IMG/VR virus record: IMGVR_UViG_3300031766_000057
Location: 1 to 25,396 of that record
Strand: one strand, 5' to 3'
DNA from: a virus
DNA length: 25,396 nt
Position numbers and translations under genes: made by a program
Notes under the pieces: model-generated
The model's database searches: none
What the model was told of the DNA's origin: nothing
The model's input: only the letters and a program-made list of their open reading frames with translations
Shown here: one piece after another, positions 1 to 8,644 of the stretch
Numbering within the stretch: the stretch's first letter is position 1
How the letters are laid out: each line of letters opens with the position of its first letter

Positions 1-2375
1 CCACCTAACAGAGCGCCTGAATTTGGATTAAACTGAGCTACAACATCATCACTACCTGCTGGTATTCCAGAAGGGGATTCAGGAGGTGCTGCTTCATCTA
101 GCTTCTTACCAAGAACTTCCTCGTAAGTAACACTATTATCTTTTCGCTTAACCGAGCCAGAACTTACACCCACTGCAATTTCAGAACTGGTAGAATTTTT
201 TACTGATTCTACAGCAGTTTTAAATGCTGGCATTATTGCACGAATCTTAGGAACGCTTGTTAGTACACCAGTAAAAGTATTCAGGTCTACAAGCCCATTT
301 TCAGCTAGGCTTTTGTTAAGGTCTTTTTCTAGTTTCTTAGCAAGCTTTGGGTCTTCAGCATTAATTAATTTAAGCGTTTCCTTAAACCCAAGATAAAAAC
401 TTCTAAACTGCTCTTTCTGTTGGGCTGCTGTTAAGAACCCACGCTTATTAGTTGCTTTTAAGCCAGATGCTTTTTGCTGGTTTTTTGTAGTAGTTAAGGC
501 GGCTGCTGTCCTAGCAAACTCAGTTTGCAAACTTCCGCCTACAGTAGTGTCGGGTTCCATATCAACACCAACTACACTTTCTGTTCCTTTGGGCTGGTCA
601 GGAATACCACTAGCTGGTACTGCTGGTCCTGCTGGTACTGGTCCCTCTTGACCTGTTACCGCTGGTCCTCCTGCTGCCATAGGAATACCGCTAGCTACTG
701 GTCCTCCTGCACCGCTAGCTACTGGTGTTCCTGCACCGCTAGCTGCTGGTGTTCCCGAAGCCTCAAGTCTAAGTCGTTCCCGCCTACCCTCAACCGCTGC
801 CCTAAACTCATCAGCAGCTTCCTGACCATCAGTTTTTAGAATGCTTTCATATGCATCCATCAAACCGTTTTGCCAGTTGTCTATACCTCTTTTGGCGAGT
901 TCATCTACAGTAGCTGACGAATTAAACTTCTCCGTAGAAGCATCATAGGTTGGTGCTGCGGGCGCTGGTGCTGGTGCTGCGGGCGCTGGTGGTACAGGTG
1001 CTGGTGCTGCGGGCGCTTGTCCCTCTTGACCTGTTACTGGTGGTCCTGCTGGTCCCTCTTGACCTGTTACCGCTGGTCCTCCTCCTGCCATAGGAATACC
1101 GCTAGCTACTGGTGTTCCCACACCTGCATTTTCAAGTGCTTGACCTACATCTGGCGTACCTACAGTCACCTTACTGGGGTCGCCACCGCTATCGCTAGGG
1201 TCGCCTAAGTCTTCAACGATACCACCAGTACCATCAGTACCACCAGTACCAGCGTTAGCCTTGTTTATTTCCCTGATACCCATGCCTATTTCGATGGCAG
1301 TGGTTGGTGCGCCAGCAATACCTTCAAGCAAAACTTCTGCTTCCTGACCTGTTATGTCCTCGCCCTTAGCCTTAATAGATAAAGCTTCGCCAGACATATC
1401 AATACCCGTCTGTATGCCAGCTTCGCTAGTTATTGCCTTCTTAGCTCCTACTCCTTTTCCAGTAAAAAGCTTAGTAAACTTACCCGCAGTACCTAAACTT
1501 ATGGCGCTAGCCATACCAACAACGGCGGATTTCTTAGCAGCTTTGTCACTAGCAGCAGACCAGTCTTCACTCTCAATAAACTTTGCTATCTCAACAGGGC
1601 TTTGCATATTAACCCCGTACTCTTGCTCCATAATCTGGGAAACTTCATTACCCCATTCCATGTAGCCATCAAGAGTACCAGCTATAGCACTAGAAGCAGT
1701 TACTCCAGATAAAAACCCAGCTACTGTACCCGCTGGACCCGCTAGACTACCCGCCGCTGCTGAACCCGCTGTTATGCCAAAACGTACTGCTAAGGCAGGG
1801 ATAGACTGAATTAAAGATTCTACTGCAACATTACTAACAGCATCCAAATTCGTTGCTATTTCCCACAGAGTTTCGCCCCACCCCTCAGCTTGCTCAATCT
1901 CTTGCATAGACTCTTGGTCTTCTTTGGACATAGCATACTTAGATACATTAGATAGAGAATTTACTATATCCTGTATATCCTGCTCGTCCCCGCCAGCAGC
2001 ACCGCTAAAGTTAATAGCTAATCTAGAACGGTTAATGCCCCTTACAGCAGCGCGCCACCAGTCACTACCCCAGCCATCATCGGCATCTTCCTCGGTATTA
2101 AGTGTCCCAGTTATTAGACTTTGTTCACGCTTAAAATCTTCGGCAATAGCAGCTAGAGCAGCGTCTCTATCTTCGGCTTTTACAGCTTCCTGAGTAGCAA
2201 TAGCGGACGGTTCTAGAGAACCCACAGTAGTAGGAATACCCTGAGCTGGGATGCCCTGAGTCCTACCATCAACACTATAGCCCTGCGCCCTTAAATAATC
2301 TGGACCCGTAGGTAGGTTATCATTAGCTCTGGTTAAGCTCGGAGACGGTTGAAATACTGTGTTCTCATCAGCCAT
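1..2375 (-). CDS. Very large virion/ejection-type protein, N-terminal 791 residues (runs off left edge)
   Basis: The minus-strand frame is open from the ATG at 2375 to the window edge with no stop, so the gene is partial. The ATG follows the previous stop by 14 bases and has AGG upstream. Residues about 188-230 are hydrophobic and rich in Gly/Ala, possibly a membrane-active segment. Residues about 380-475 and 537-595 are Pro/Ala/Gly-rich linkers with repeated SGIP and AVTGQEGP motifs. The region after that is Lys-rich and looks helical. Position at the end of the tail operon, after two ejection-type proteins, fits the giant internal virion or DNA-ejection proteins of podoviruses, which often carry lytic or polymerase domains further on. 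No catalytic motif is visible in the part seen, so the role is inferred from context. Confidence 0.75.
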   Translation of the reverse strand, partial: MADENTVFQPSPSLTRANDNLPTGPDYLRAQGYSVDGRTQGIPAQGIPTTVGSLEPSAIATQEAVKAEDRDAALAAIAEDFKREQSLITGTLNTEEDADDGWGSDWWRAAVRGINRSRLAINFSGAAGGDEQDIQDIVNSLSNVSKYAMSKEDQESMQEIEQAEGWGETLWEIATNLDAVSNVAVESLIQSIPALAVRFGITAGSAAAGSLAGPAGTVAGFLSGVTASSAIAGTLDGYMEWGNEVSQIMEQEYGVNMQSPVEIAKFIESEDWSAASDKAAKKSAVVGMASAISLGTAGKFTKLFTGKGVGAKKAITSEAGIQTGIDMSGEALSIKAKGEDITGQEAEVLLEGIAGAPTTAIEIGMGIREINKANAGTGGTDGTGGIVEDLGDPSDSGGDPSKVTVGTPDVGQALENAGVGTPVASGIPMAGGGPAVTGQEGPAGPPVTGQEGQAPAAPAPVPPAPAAPAPAPAAPTYDASTEKFNSSATVDELAKRGIDNWQNGLMDAYESILKTDGQEAADEFRAAVEGRRERLRLEASGTPAASGAGTPVASGAGGPVASGIPMAAGGPAVTGQEGPVPAGPAVPASGIPDQPKGTESVVGVDMEPDTTVGGSLQTEFARTAAALTTTKNQQKASGLKATNKRGFLTAAQQKEQFRSFYLGFKETLKLINAEDPKLAKKLEKDLNKSLAENGLVDLNTFTGVLTSVPKIRAIMPAFKTAVESVKNSTSSEIAVGVSSGSVKRKDNSVTYEEVLGKKLDEAAPPESPSGIPAGSDDVVAQFNPNSGALLG
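640..1113 (-). repeat. 63-bp near-identical direct repeat pair inside the giant protein gene
   Basis: Bases 640-702 and 1051-1113 match at 62 of 63 positions. They lie 411 bp (137 codons) apart, so both are in frame and encode the same Gly/Pro-rich linker containing VASGIPMA and GPAVTGQEGP. Shorter partial copies surround both. Recombination between copies would delete or add 137 codons in frame. Confidence 0.85.
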
Positions 2376-2389
2376 TTAATATTTACCTA

Positions 2390-3586
2390 CTATTCTGGAA
2401 CAATGCCTAGCTGTGTAGAAGCCCTGTCCCATGCTTCTGCCCCGCTAGATACCATCCCAGAGTTATACATTCTCATAGCGAGCGCAAGTATCTGTGAGTT
2501 CTTACGTGCTGCAATCCCTTCTACTACACCCTCGCCCATATTTGCTTCAAATATATCCATTATCGTTTGTTTATCATCCGTAAACTCCCCAAATTCTGCC
2601 TTATACTCCGCTGCAATAATATCGCTATAACCCGCAGCCTTTAGTCTTTCAGCATTAGCTAGCTTTTCCTGAACCGTAGCAAGAGTTTGCTGGTCTGCCA
2701 GCTCGGTACTTCGTTGAGACTGATTAGCCTCGCGCATTTTGATATAGTTTTCATTGGTTGCTAAGTTTTCTTCTTGATACTTTACAAGGTTCATAGCATC
2801 CCAAGGTTCACCGGAAACCTCACCGTTCGCATTTAATGTAGACAACGTACCGTCTCCATTATCCTGCCAACTAAAGCCTAGTTCGCGTGACTGGTGGGCA
2901 TTGGCAAGGTTCATTAGCATAGCAGCCATACCTGTATCCCCACGCTCCATAGCCATAATAGCCCCACTCGTATACCCAAATGTTTCTTGGCGCATACGAT
3001 TTGTTTCTTTCCTTTCAAGCTCATCTACACCTTCAAGCCCCCCAGCCATCATTGCTAAGTTTCTTGCTTCGTCTAACCAAGAGTTATATTCATCCTTTCG
3101 CTGCATAGCAAGGGATACAATGTCAGCTTCAGGTAGAAGGTTACTACTAGTCATACTAGCCGATAAAGGTGTCTGTTCAGGCACTGGAGCTTGCCCAGCC
3201 ACTGGTGGCTCACTTGGCATTCCGCTAGGTTGGGGTGCTACTTGAGCGTTAGGGTCTACAGCTACTTGAGCGTTAGGGTCTACAGCTACTTGAGCGTTAG
3301 GGTCTACCGGAATACCTGAAGTAGGAACTTGCGAAGTTGTTGATGCGACAGGCTGCACAAACAGGTCATCTATATTCACTTGCCCCGGACGGTAATCCGT
3401 ATAATGAGCCTTAAGAGCCTCCTTCCTAGCGAAAGCCTCATCATCACGCTGGTTAGCTACATCGGCTCTGTCATTCGCTTTAACAGCAGCTTCCTGATAC
3501 TGCTGCCTAGTAGCATCTAAAATACCTTGGCTGTAACCTCTGTTAACACCCTCTAAGGTAGCGCCTAAAGTCATATTGTCAGCCAT
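2390..3586 (-). CDS. Internal virion / ejection-type protein with VDPNAQVA repeats
   Basis: This is a 398-residue protein. The ATG at 3586 overlaps the stop of the upstream gene (TAATG) and has GGAGG 8 nt upstream, so translation is probably coupled. Residues 1-70 are helical and charged. Residues about 93-115 hold three copies of VDPNAQVA encoded by an exact 24-bp repeat, flanked by TSGIP and PSGMP. The remainder is Ala/Glu/Met-rich and predicted helical, with no signal peptide and no obvious enzyme motif. It sits between two other ejection-like proteins after the nozzle gene, where podoviruses keep proteins expelled with the DNA. Assignment rests on position and composition rather than recognised homology. 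Confidence 0.6.
   Translation of the reverse strand: MADNMTLGATLEGVNRGYSQGILDATRQQYQEAAVKANDRADVANQRDDEAFARKEALKAHYTDYRPGQVNIDDLFVQPVASTTSQVPTSGIPVDPNAQVAVDPNAQVAVDPNAQVAPQPSGMPSEPPVAGQAPVPEQTPLSASMTSSNLLPEADIVSLAMQRKDEYNSWLDEARNLAMMAGGLEGVDELERKETNRMRQETFGYTSGAIMAMERGDTGMAAMLMNLANAHQSRELGFSWQDNGDGTLSTLNANGEVSGEPWDAMNLVKYQEENLATNENYIKMREANQSQRSTELADQQTLATVQEKLANAERLKAAGYSDIIAAEYKAEFGEFTDDKQTIMDIFEANMGEGVVEGIAARKNSQILALAMRMYNSGMVSSGAEAWDRASTQLGIVPE
3241..3307 (-). repeat. 24-bp tandem repeat, nearly three copies
   Basis: Units start at 3241, 3265 and 3289. The first two are identical and the third diverges after its first 19 bases. Each encodes the eight residues VDPNAQVA in the adjacent virion protein. 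Copy number could vary by slippage without breaking the frame. Confidence 0.9.
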
Positions 3587-4764
3587 TACATACCTCCGGG
3601 TATTGGCAAAGCTTGCTTTCGGCTAGGCTTAGTACCAGTTTGTTTCTCTACGAATTTATCTAGAATACTAGCACCCATCCCATTAACTACAGAGGCAGGT
3701 AGTACGTACTCACCATCGGAGAGCGCCATTAACCCAGCGTCATCTTTAGGACCACCGGGGGCGCTAATGCTACCACCTTCAGCAGCTTTACTAGCCATCT
3801 TAGAATCAATCATCCCACCAATAGCGGAGCCAGCCATAGAGCCTAATGGACCACCCATCATTCCAGCCATGCCACCTACCATAGAGCCAATACCACCACC
3901 TGCACTACTAGCAGCGGCTGATTTAGCTTCGTATTCTTGCATCTGGTTCTGGAACTGCGTGTTGCGTACATCAGCAGAGGAGTTCCATGAACTCTCCATA
4001 CCACCAAGGTAAGGTACTGCGCCCTGTTGACCCTCAAGCCCAAGCGCACCAGTATTTTGCTGCCCAGTTAAGGCTACATTACCAATGTTAGCGGCTGTCT
4101 CAGCATTTCTAGCAGAAGACTGGTTAAGGTAGTTACCCATACCAGAAGCCTGACCCATTAGCTCTCTACCAGTAGCGCGGGTGTTTTCAGCGGCTGTGTT
4201 TTGCATAGCAGCCTGAGCTTTTGCTTCTTCTATGTTAAACATCAAGTCTTCTAGACGAGAGCTAGCTTGGCTGCTATCACCACCTACTACACCAGCTTCA
4301 CGGAGTTCGCGCTGCCGCTGCGCCCGCTGCGCTTCAAAAGACTGAGCAACATCCTGCCCAGCCTTACCACGCTGTCGTTCAATCTCACCGGGGGAAGCAT
4401 ATTCTGCGGCTTGTCTAGCAAACTCACTTTCTATAGGTGCGTATATATCACTATGTCGCTGCCTATCCTCACCAGCCCACTGATACATTTCCTCCATAGC
4501 TGGAAGCTGTACATCAAGTATTTGGTTACCTAAAGATTTAAGGTCTGCATCCATTTGAGCTGCGTATTCGCGCTGCTCCAAGGCAAACTGTTTGTTTAGA
4601 TTAGCAGCTTCTTCTAGACCACCCAGCTCTTTATCATAGCTGGGTGCAGAGGGTACTGCACCAGCAGAGGGAGCCATAGCACCAGCTATAGCGCCAGCAC
4701 CACCTTTAGCTAGAGCGCCAACTCCAGCTTCGATAACACCTGCCCAAGGACTTGCCGCTGCCAT
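3586..4764 (-). CDS. Internal virion / ejection-type protein with C-terminal DGEYV motif
   Basis: I place the start at the ATG at 4764 because GAGG lies 8 nt upstream. The GTG at 4773 would overlap that site. This gives 392 residues. The N-terminus is Ala/Gly-rich (residues about 8-35), then a long Gln/Glu/Arg-rich helical part (about 45-270), then a Gly/Met-rich hydrophobic stretch (about 286-316) that could touch or cross a membrane. Near residue 350 is SDGEYVLPASVV, a motif I recognise from the C-terminal part of many podovirus structural and ejection proteins. The end is LPIPGGM. The mix of coiled coil plus Gly-rich hydrophobic segment fits proteins that extend the tail channel during DNA entry. 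That function is inferred. Confidence 0.6.
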   Translation of the reverse strand: MAAASPWAGVIEAGVGALAKGGAGAIAGAMAPSAGAVPSAPSYDKELGGLEEAANLNKQFALEQREYAAQMDADLKSLGNQILDVQLPAMEEMYQWAGEDRQRHSDIYAPIESEFARQAAEYASPGEIERQRGKAGQDVAQSFEAQRAQRQRELREAGVVGGDSSQASSRLEDLMFNIEEAKAQAAMQNTAAENTRATGRELMGQASGMGNYLNQSSARNAETAANIGNVALTGQQNTGALGLEGQQGAVPYLGGMESSWNSSADVRNTQFQNQMQEYEAKSAAASSAGGGIGSMVGGMAGMMGGPLGSMAGSAIGGMIDSKMASKAAEGGSISAPGGPKDDAGLMALSDGEYVLPASVVNGMGASILDKFVEKQTGTKPSRKQALPIPGGM

Positions 4765-4805
4765 ATCATACACCTCATGTTCTATTTAACTTAGTATATA
4801 CGCTA

Positions 4806-5498
4806 CTAGCCGTCAATGTCACCATCTCTAACTATAAGTAGGCTTACAGCTACACTGTCCCCACCAGCTAAGTCACAAGGCGCGGCTGTAATCCAAGCAT
4901 TAGTGCCAGATGTATCTACTTCAGGCTTATATATCTGTATATCAAAAGTACCCGCTACAGATGATACTCCCACAAAAGCGCATGACTTATATATTATTTC
5001 TGAGCTAGCATCAGTCTCGCCGGGGCTAAGAAGTATATTAGGTACAATCTTATCCAGCAAATACTCACCAAGATACTGTGATGTACTAAGTGTACATCTG
5101 TAGAGACCTGTACTTATCTTAGCGCAGCTAGCTACGTTAAAACTGTCAGAAACACTAGGCGCGGCGCTTATAGTACAACCCGCAGCCATCATGGTTACAA
5201 CGTCACTATTAACCCAAGCAGCCGATGTTAAGTCATAGACCATACCATCTAACGCTTTAGGGCTATTGATTGCTACAGGGTAACTACTCTCAACTACTTC
5301 CTCAGTAGGTAACGTACCTTTACTAATTACTGTTAGCTCAGTTTCATTAGGTACACCTACTAGCGCATGGTATGCCTGATACAAGGCGTTAACAGTACGG
5401 AAAATAGCCTGAGGCTCATTCCTAGGCGCTGGTACTGCTGGATACTTAAGCCTCTCAGTAGTTAAAGTCAGTAAATCTTTTTTTGGTCTAGCACTCAT
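4806..5498 (-). CDS. Uncharacterised virion-region protein, 230 aa
   Basis: I do not recognise this protein. The ATG at 5498 overlaps the nozzle gene stop (ATGA), so it is probably made together with the nozzle. Residues 1-60 are polar and helical. Residues about 75-230 read as beta-rich, with four or five Cys (TISAAP, CAKIS, CTLST, SCAF, CDLAG regions). No signal peptide, TM segment or catalytic motif is evident. The place between nozzle and ejection proteins suggests a minor tail or tail-tip component. Confidence 0.5.
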   Translation of the reverse strand: MSARPKKDLLTLTTERLKYPAVPAPRNEPQAIFRTVNALYQAYHALVGVPNETELTVISKGTLPTEEVVESSYPVAINSPKALDGMVYDLTSAAWVNSDVVTMMAAGCTISAAPSVSDSFNVASCAKISTGLYRCTLSTSQYLGEYLLDKIVPNILLSPGETDASSEIIYKSCAFVGVSSVAGTFDIQIYKPEVDTSGTNAWITAAPCDLAGGDSVAVSLLIVRDGDIDG

Positions 5499-7489
5499 AC
5501 CTTAGCTAGCTCTCTACCAGTTTCAGCTATTGCTATAGAATAAAGATTAGCCGATGACTTTATTTTTATACGCCACAAATCAGCCTTAAAGCCAGCAGGT
5601 AGTCGCTGTTGGTTTTCATTAGTTACATACCTACTATATACCTCCCGAAACTCAGGCTCGTTCTTCAACTTTGCCAGCACAGTTACATTTACGCCAAAGG
5701 CTAAATCTACTGTATCCGGCGGTATTAAATCACTCCCACCAAAAGGCATTTTATTTACTACAGGGTAGTATTTATCTACAGGATAACCGGGAGGGCTAGT
5801 GTCAACTTTAGGACCAGTCCAAGGCGTTTTGCTGTTATACGCAAACTGGTTGTAAGTATGTAGGCTTGAAACTGCACTGTAGTTAGTAGCCTCATAGCTC
5901 CATGTCTGCGTGTCAGCATAGTCCCAAACTTCTTGGTTCCAATAGCTGTAATCAGTTAAGTCATCTATGTCAGTAATTATAGTAGGCTTTTCCCACTTGA
6001 CTACAAAAGCACCAAAGTTAAGCGGGTAAGGAGTTTCAAAGGTCTTTGACTCCCACTCGTAAACTAATGGGTTGCTTCTAGCTGGATTCCAGTGGAACAA
6101 CTGACCATTACGTATAACGTATACTTCACCAGTACGAACATCATTCTGTACTGTTCTAATATAAGACAAGTTACCTATGGTAATCATACCCCTGTTACCA
6201 ACTTCTGGTCCTAGTATGAAGCCCTCACTAGCTGACTGTAGCCCTATGTAGCCCTGACCACCTACCGCGCCCTGTATCTCAGATGGTGTAAGTAATCGCT
6301 GCCATTCAGTACGGGATACAAATTGTTTAGTGACAAGCTCCGCACCAGCTTCAGTAACGCGAATAAGTCCATCTTGTGATACGTAGTAAACACCATCATG
6401 TGCAGAAACAATACTAGCTAGTGATAGGCATGGCTCATGCTGGTCAATATCAATCATCGTCATGTTAAGAGGTGAAGCACCAGAAAGAACTTTAGGGTTT
6501 GAGTCAGTGCATACAACTAACCCTGAGTGGTACGTACCAAGACCTATAACATTAGCGCCCGTTGACACCCTATAAGAACTAGGGAATGATGCTGGTTTGT
6601 AAGGCTCTGAAAAATGTACGTCCGTACCATTAAACGCGGCGAACATTCCATTTGGTAATTGTACTAATCCGCTTAGGTTATCGTCAGCTTGCAATGAGCC
6701 GAGAGGTGGTTCAAACAATACTGTATCTAAAGCCTCATTGAGTGCTACTTCAGAGGAAGATTTTGAATCACTGTAAGTAGTGGCAGGTGCTATCTCATCT
6801 ACTAGCCTAAAGCTAACACCAGAACTACCAACAAGTGTGCGGTAAATTCTTATACCCTTTACTAAGTCTAGTGGTTTGTAAGGTTCGCCTCCGGGAAAAC
6901 TACTTTGTAGCCCAGTAACAATCCAAGTTGCGTCATCCCCACCTGATTTAGGTTCACTAGAAAAAGATGGTCCAGATTCTTCGCCCCATTGATTTACAAA
7001 AGTAAATACGTAAGAACGGACTTCTACATTGGGTTCTACTCCCGGTGGGGGTGTAGTTGCTGGTGTAGTTGTAGGGTTAGGTATGCCCCACCTATACACG
7101 TTGCATTGGCTAAGGTCGCCGTCATGTAGCAGTAGCTCGTTACCATCTACAACTGAGGGCTTAGTATCAACCCCTGTCCAATAATATCTTTGGTATTCAT
7201 CATTAATAGTCGGACCACGGTGGAAATTTACAGTGGGGTCATCAAAAGTTACCCAAGTAGATAGATATTGACCCTTAGTTGGGGAAGCAACTACTGTGTC
7301 CTTGACGTATGCGCGAAAAGCCCTGTATGCGTCATCACCTACTGTGCGTATAAACGTAGGTTTTTTAATGCCACGGATTTCGCCTGTGTAAAGCTCAGTA
7401 GACTTAGCAGTAACAGCAGCGTTTTCAGGTAAAAGCCTAGGAGAAATCTTAGGGATAATACCGCTAAAGTTTTTTATCTGGAAGTGCAT
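5495..7489 (-). CDS. Tail nozzle / tail tubular protein B-like (beta-propeller)
   Basis: This is a 664-residue protein with a start at ATG 7489 and a purine-rich AGGGGGG site just upstream. The N-terminus contains SGIIPKISPRLLPENAAV followed by an E(I)RGIKKP element. This arrangement is typical of podovirus nozzle or stabilisation proteins (T7 gp12 and P22 gp10 functional class). The rest is rich in beta-strand repeats ending in aromatic residues, for example SYVFTFVNQWGEESGPS, YRVSTGANVIGLG and YYVSQDGLIRVTEAG, consistent with propeller blades. It follows fibre and adaptor genes and precedes ejection genes, as expected for the distal tail tube. I am confident about the class, less so about which phage family it is closest to. 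Confidence 0.72.
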   Translation of the reverse strand: MHFQIKNFSGIIPKISPRLLPENAAVTAKSTELYTGEIRGIKKPTFIRTVGDDAYRAFRAYVKDTVVASPTKGQYLSTWVTFDDPTVNFHRGPTINDEYQRYYWTGVDTKPSVVDGNELLLHDGDLSQCNVYRWGIPNPTTTPATTPPPGVEPNVEVRSYVFTFVNQWGEESGPSFSSEPKSGGDDATWIVTGLQSSFPGGEPYKPLDLVKGIRIYRTLVGSSGVSFRLVDEIAPATTYSDSKSSSEVALNEALDTVLFEPPLGSLQADDNLSGLVQLPNGMFAAFNGTDVHFSEPYKPASFPSSYRVSTGANVIGLGTYHSGLVVCTDSNPKVLSGASPLNMTMIDIDQHEPCLSLASIVSAHDGVYYVSQDGLIRVTEAGAELVTKQFVSRTEWQRLLTPSEIQGAVGGQGYIGLQSASEGFILGPEVGNRGMITIGNLSYIRTVQNDVRTGEVYVIRNGQLFHWNPARSNPLVYEWESKTFETPYPLNFGAFVVKWEKPTIITDIDDLTDYSYWNQEVWDYADTQTWSYEATNYSAVSSLHTYNQFAYNSKTPWTGPKVDTSPPGYPVDKYYPVVNKMPFGGSDLIPPDTVDLAFGVNVTVLAKLKNEPEFREVYSRYVTNENQQRLPAGFKADLWRIKIKSSANLYSIAIAETGRELAKV

Positions 7490-7498
7490 AGCACCCCC

Positions 7499-7777
7499 CT
7501 ATCTGGCAATGAATGTACCAGTACCAGCAGTAACATTCGGTCGAATACTGTAGGAGCCTGATGCAAATACATTTGTTGTAGCATCATTAGAACCACCTAA
7601 TGATGCTACAGAGTGCCATGTAGCTCCATCTGGACTAATCTGCACATCCGCTTCAACAGTACCAGTAACCGAACATGTAAGGAACTCATTAGTAGAAGAC
7701 CTTAGAGTAGTAACGGACTTACCAGTATCCGCACCAGTTACAGTAACTTCCCACTTACCTCCGCTTGCATATGCCAT
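7499..7777 (-). CDS. Small beta-rich virion-region protein, 92 aa
   Basis: ATG at 7777 is preceded by AAGGAATAATTAA, a good ribosome site that overlaps the upstream stop. The sequence is Thr/Ser/Gly-rich and alternates in a beta pattern, with no Lys-rich or hydrophobic segment. It lies 9 bases before the nozzle gene. I do not recognise it. Size, composition and position suggest a small tail or decoration component. Confidence 0.5.
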   Translation of the reverse strand: MAYASGGKWEVTVTGADTGKSVTTLRSSTNEFLTCSVTGTVEADVQISPDGATWHSVASLGGSNDATTNVFASGSYSIRPNVTAGTGTFIAR

Positions 7778-7788
7778 TTAATTATTCC

Positions 7789-8211
7789 TTATGGTGCTGT
7801 GTATGTACTACCACGAGGGTAGCACGCTGATATTGTAACACCAGCTATTTCTGAAACATCCCAAGACAGCTTGGAAGCAGAGGAGCTAGCTGTACCAATA
7901 GTAGGAACAACATCGTTAGCAGCCATATAAGTTGCCGCTTCAGTAGGGTTCCAAAAACCTAAACCATTAGAGTTAACTGGCATGGTGAATGTCTTAGAAG
8001 CATTACTCTCTCCACCTGCAACCAACTCAGAGTTAATCGCTATAGCAAAAACTGCACCATCCTCTATGTTACCAACTAGGTTAACGCTACACTCTACAGC
8101 TCCACCATTATTAGTCTCTGCTGACATATAATATGGGTTAGTAGAATCGTAGGGCATACCTTCAACTTGTCGTTTAGTTACAGCTTTATGTAGTTGTGAT
8201 GATGTACTCAT
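7789..8211 (-). CDS. Small virion-region protein, paralogue of the upstream gene (140 aa)
   Basis: ATG at 8211 has AGGA 7 nt upstream. The N-terminus SSQLHKAVTKRQVEGMPYD followed by NPYYMS matches the gene at 8220-8636 (ASQLHKAATERHQSSGVYD, NPHFVS). A second match lies further on (NSNGLGFWNPTE against NPNGSGFWTAGE). The two are therefore divergent tandem duplicates. The shared N-terminus probably docks both to the same partner, while the beta-rich C-terminal parts differ. No enzyme motif is visible. It is likely a minor tail or fibre-associated protein. Confidence 0.55.
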   Translation of the reverse strand: MSTSSQLHKAVTKRQVEGMPYDSTNPYYMSAETNNGGAVECSVNLVGNIEDGAVFAIAINSELVAGGESNASKTFTMPVNSNGLGFWNPTEAATYMAANDVVPTIGTASSSASKLSWDVSEIAGVTISACYPRGSTYTAP

Positions 8212-8219
8212 AATAATTC

Positions 8220-8636
8220 CTATAGATTTTCTAATCGCTTAAAGGCTATGCCGTCACCAGTACCCGCACCAGTATTTATTACAAACAGTCCGCCAGTTGC
8301 CGTCACAGGACCATAAGAAGTAAAAGTAGCTTGAGCTACTAATTCATCGGTTATTTCCCCTGCTGTCCAAAATCCACTACCATTTGGGTTAGTACCTAAA
8401 GTAAGAGTAGCAGTAGCAACAGTCCAGTTCCAGAAATAATATTCAAAATGAAACTTAAGTGAGGAACCATCTGATGCGCTACCCTGTAGGAAAAAAGAGG
8501 AGCAACAAGCTGGTCCAACTGTAACCCCACCCTTAACAGACTCAAGTGAAACAAAATGGGGATTAGCAGCATCGTAAACACCACTGCTCTGGTGTCGCTC
8601 AGTAGCTGCTTTATGCAATTGAGATGCTCTACCCAT
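8220..8636 (-). CDS. Small virion-region protein, paralogue of the downstream gene (138 aa)
   Basis: ATG at 8636 follows AGGAAAGATT, and its stop TAG forms part of the next gene's ribosome site. It shares the SQLHKAxT-R start, the YDxxNP segment and the NxNGxGFW segment with the gene at 7789-8211. The middle contains an aromatic beta stretch (FHFEYYFWNW) and a CCSSFF element. It sits between a fibre gene and its paralogue. Function is unknown; a structural role is inferred from the neighbourhood. Confidence 0.55.
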   Translation of the reverse strand: MGRASQLHKAATERHQSSGVYDAANPHFVSLESVKGGVTVGPACCSSFFLQGSASDGSSLKFHFEYYFWNWTVATATLTLGTNPNGSGFWTAGEITDELVAQATFTSYGPVTATGGLFVINTGAGTGDGIAFKRLENL

Positions 8637-8644
8637 AATCTTTC

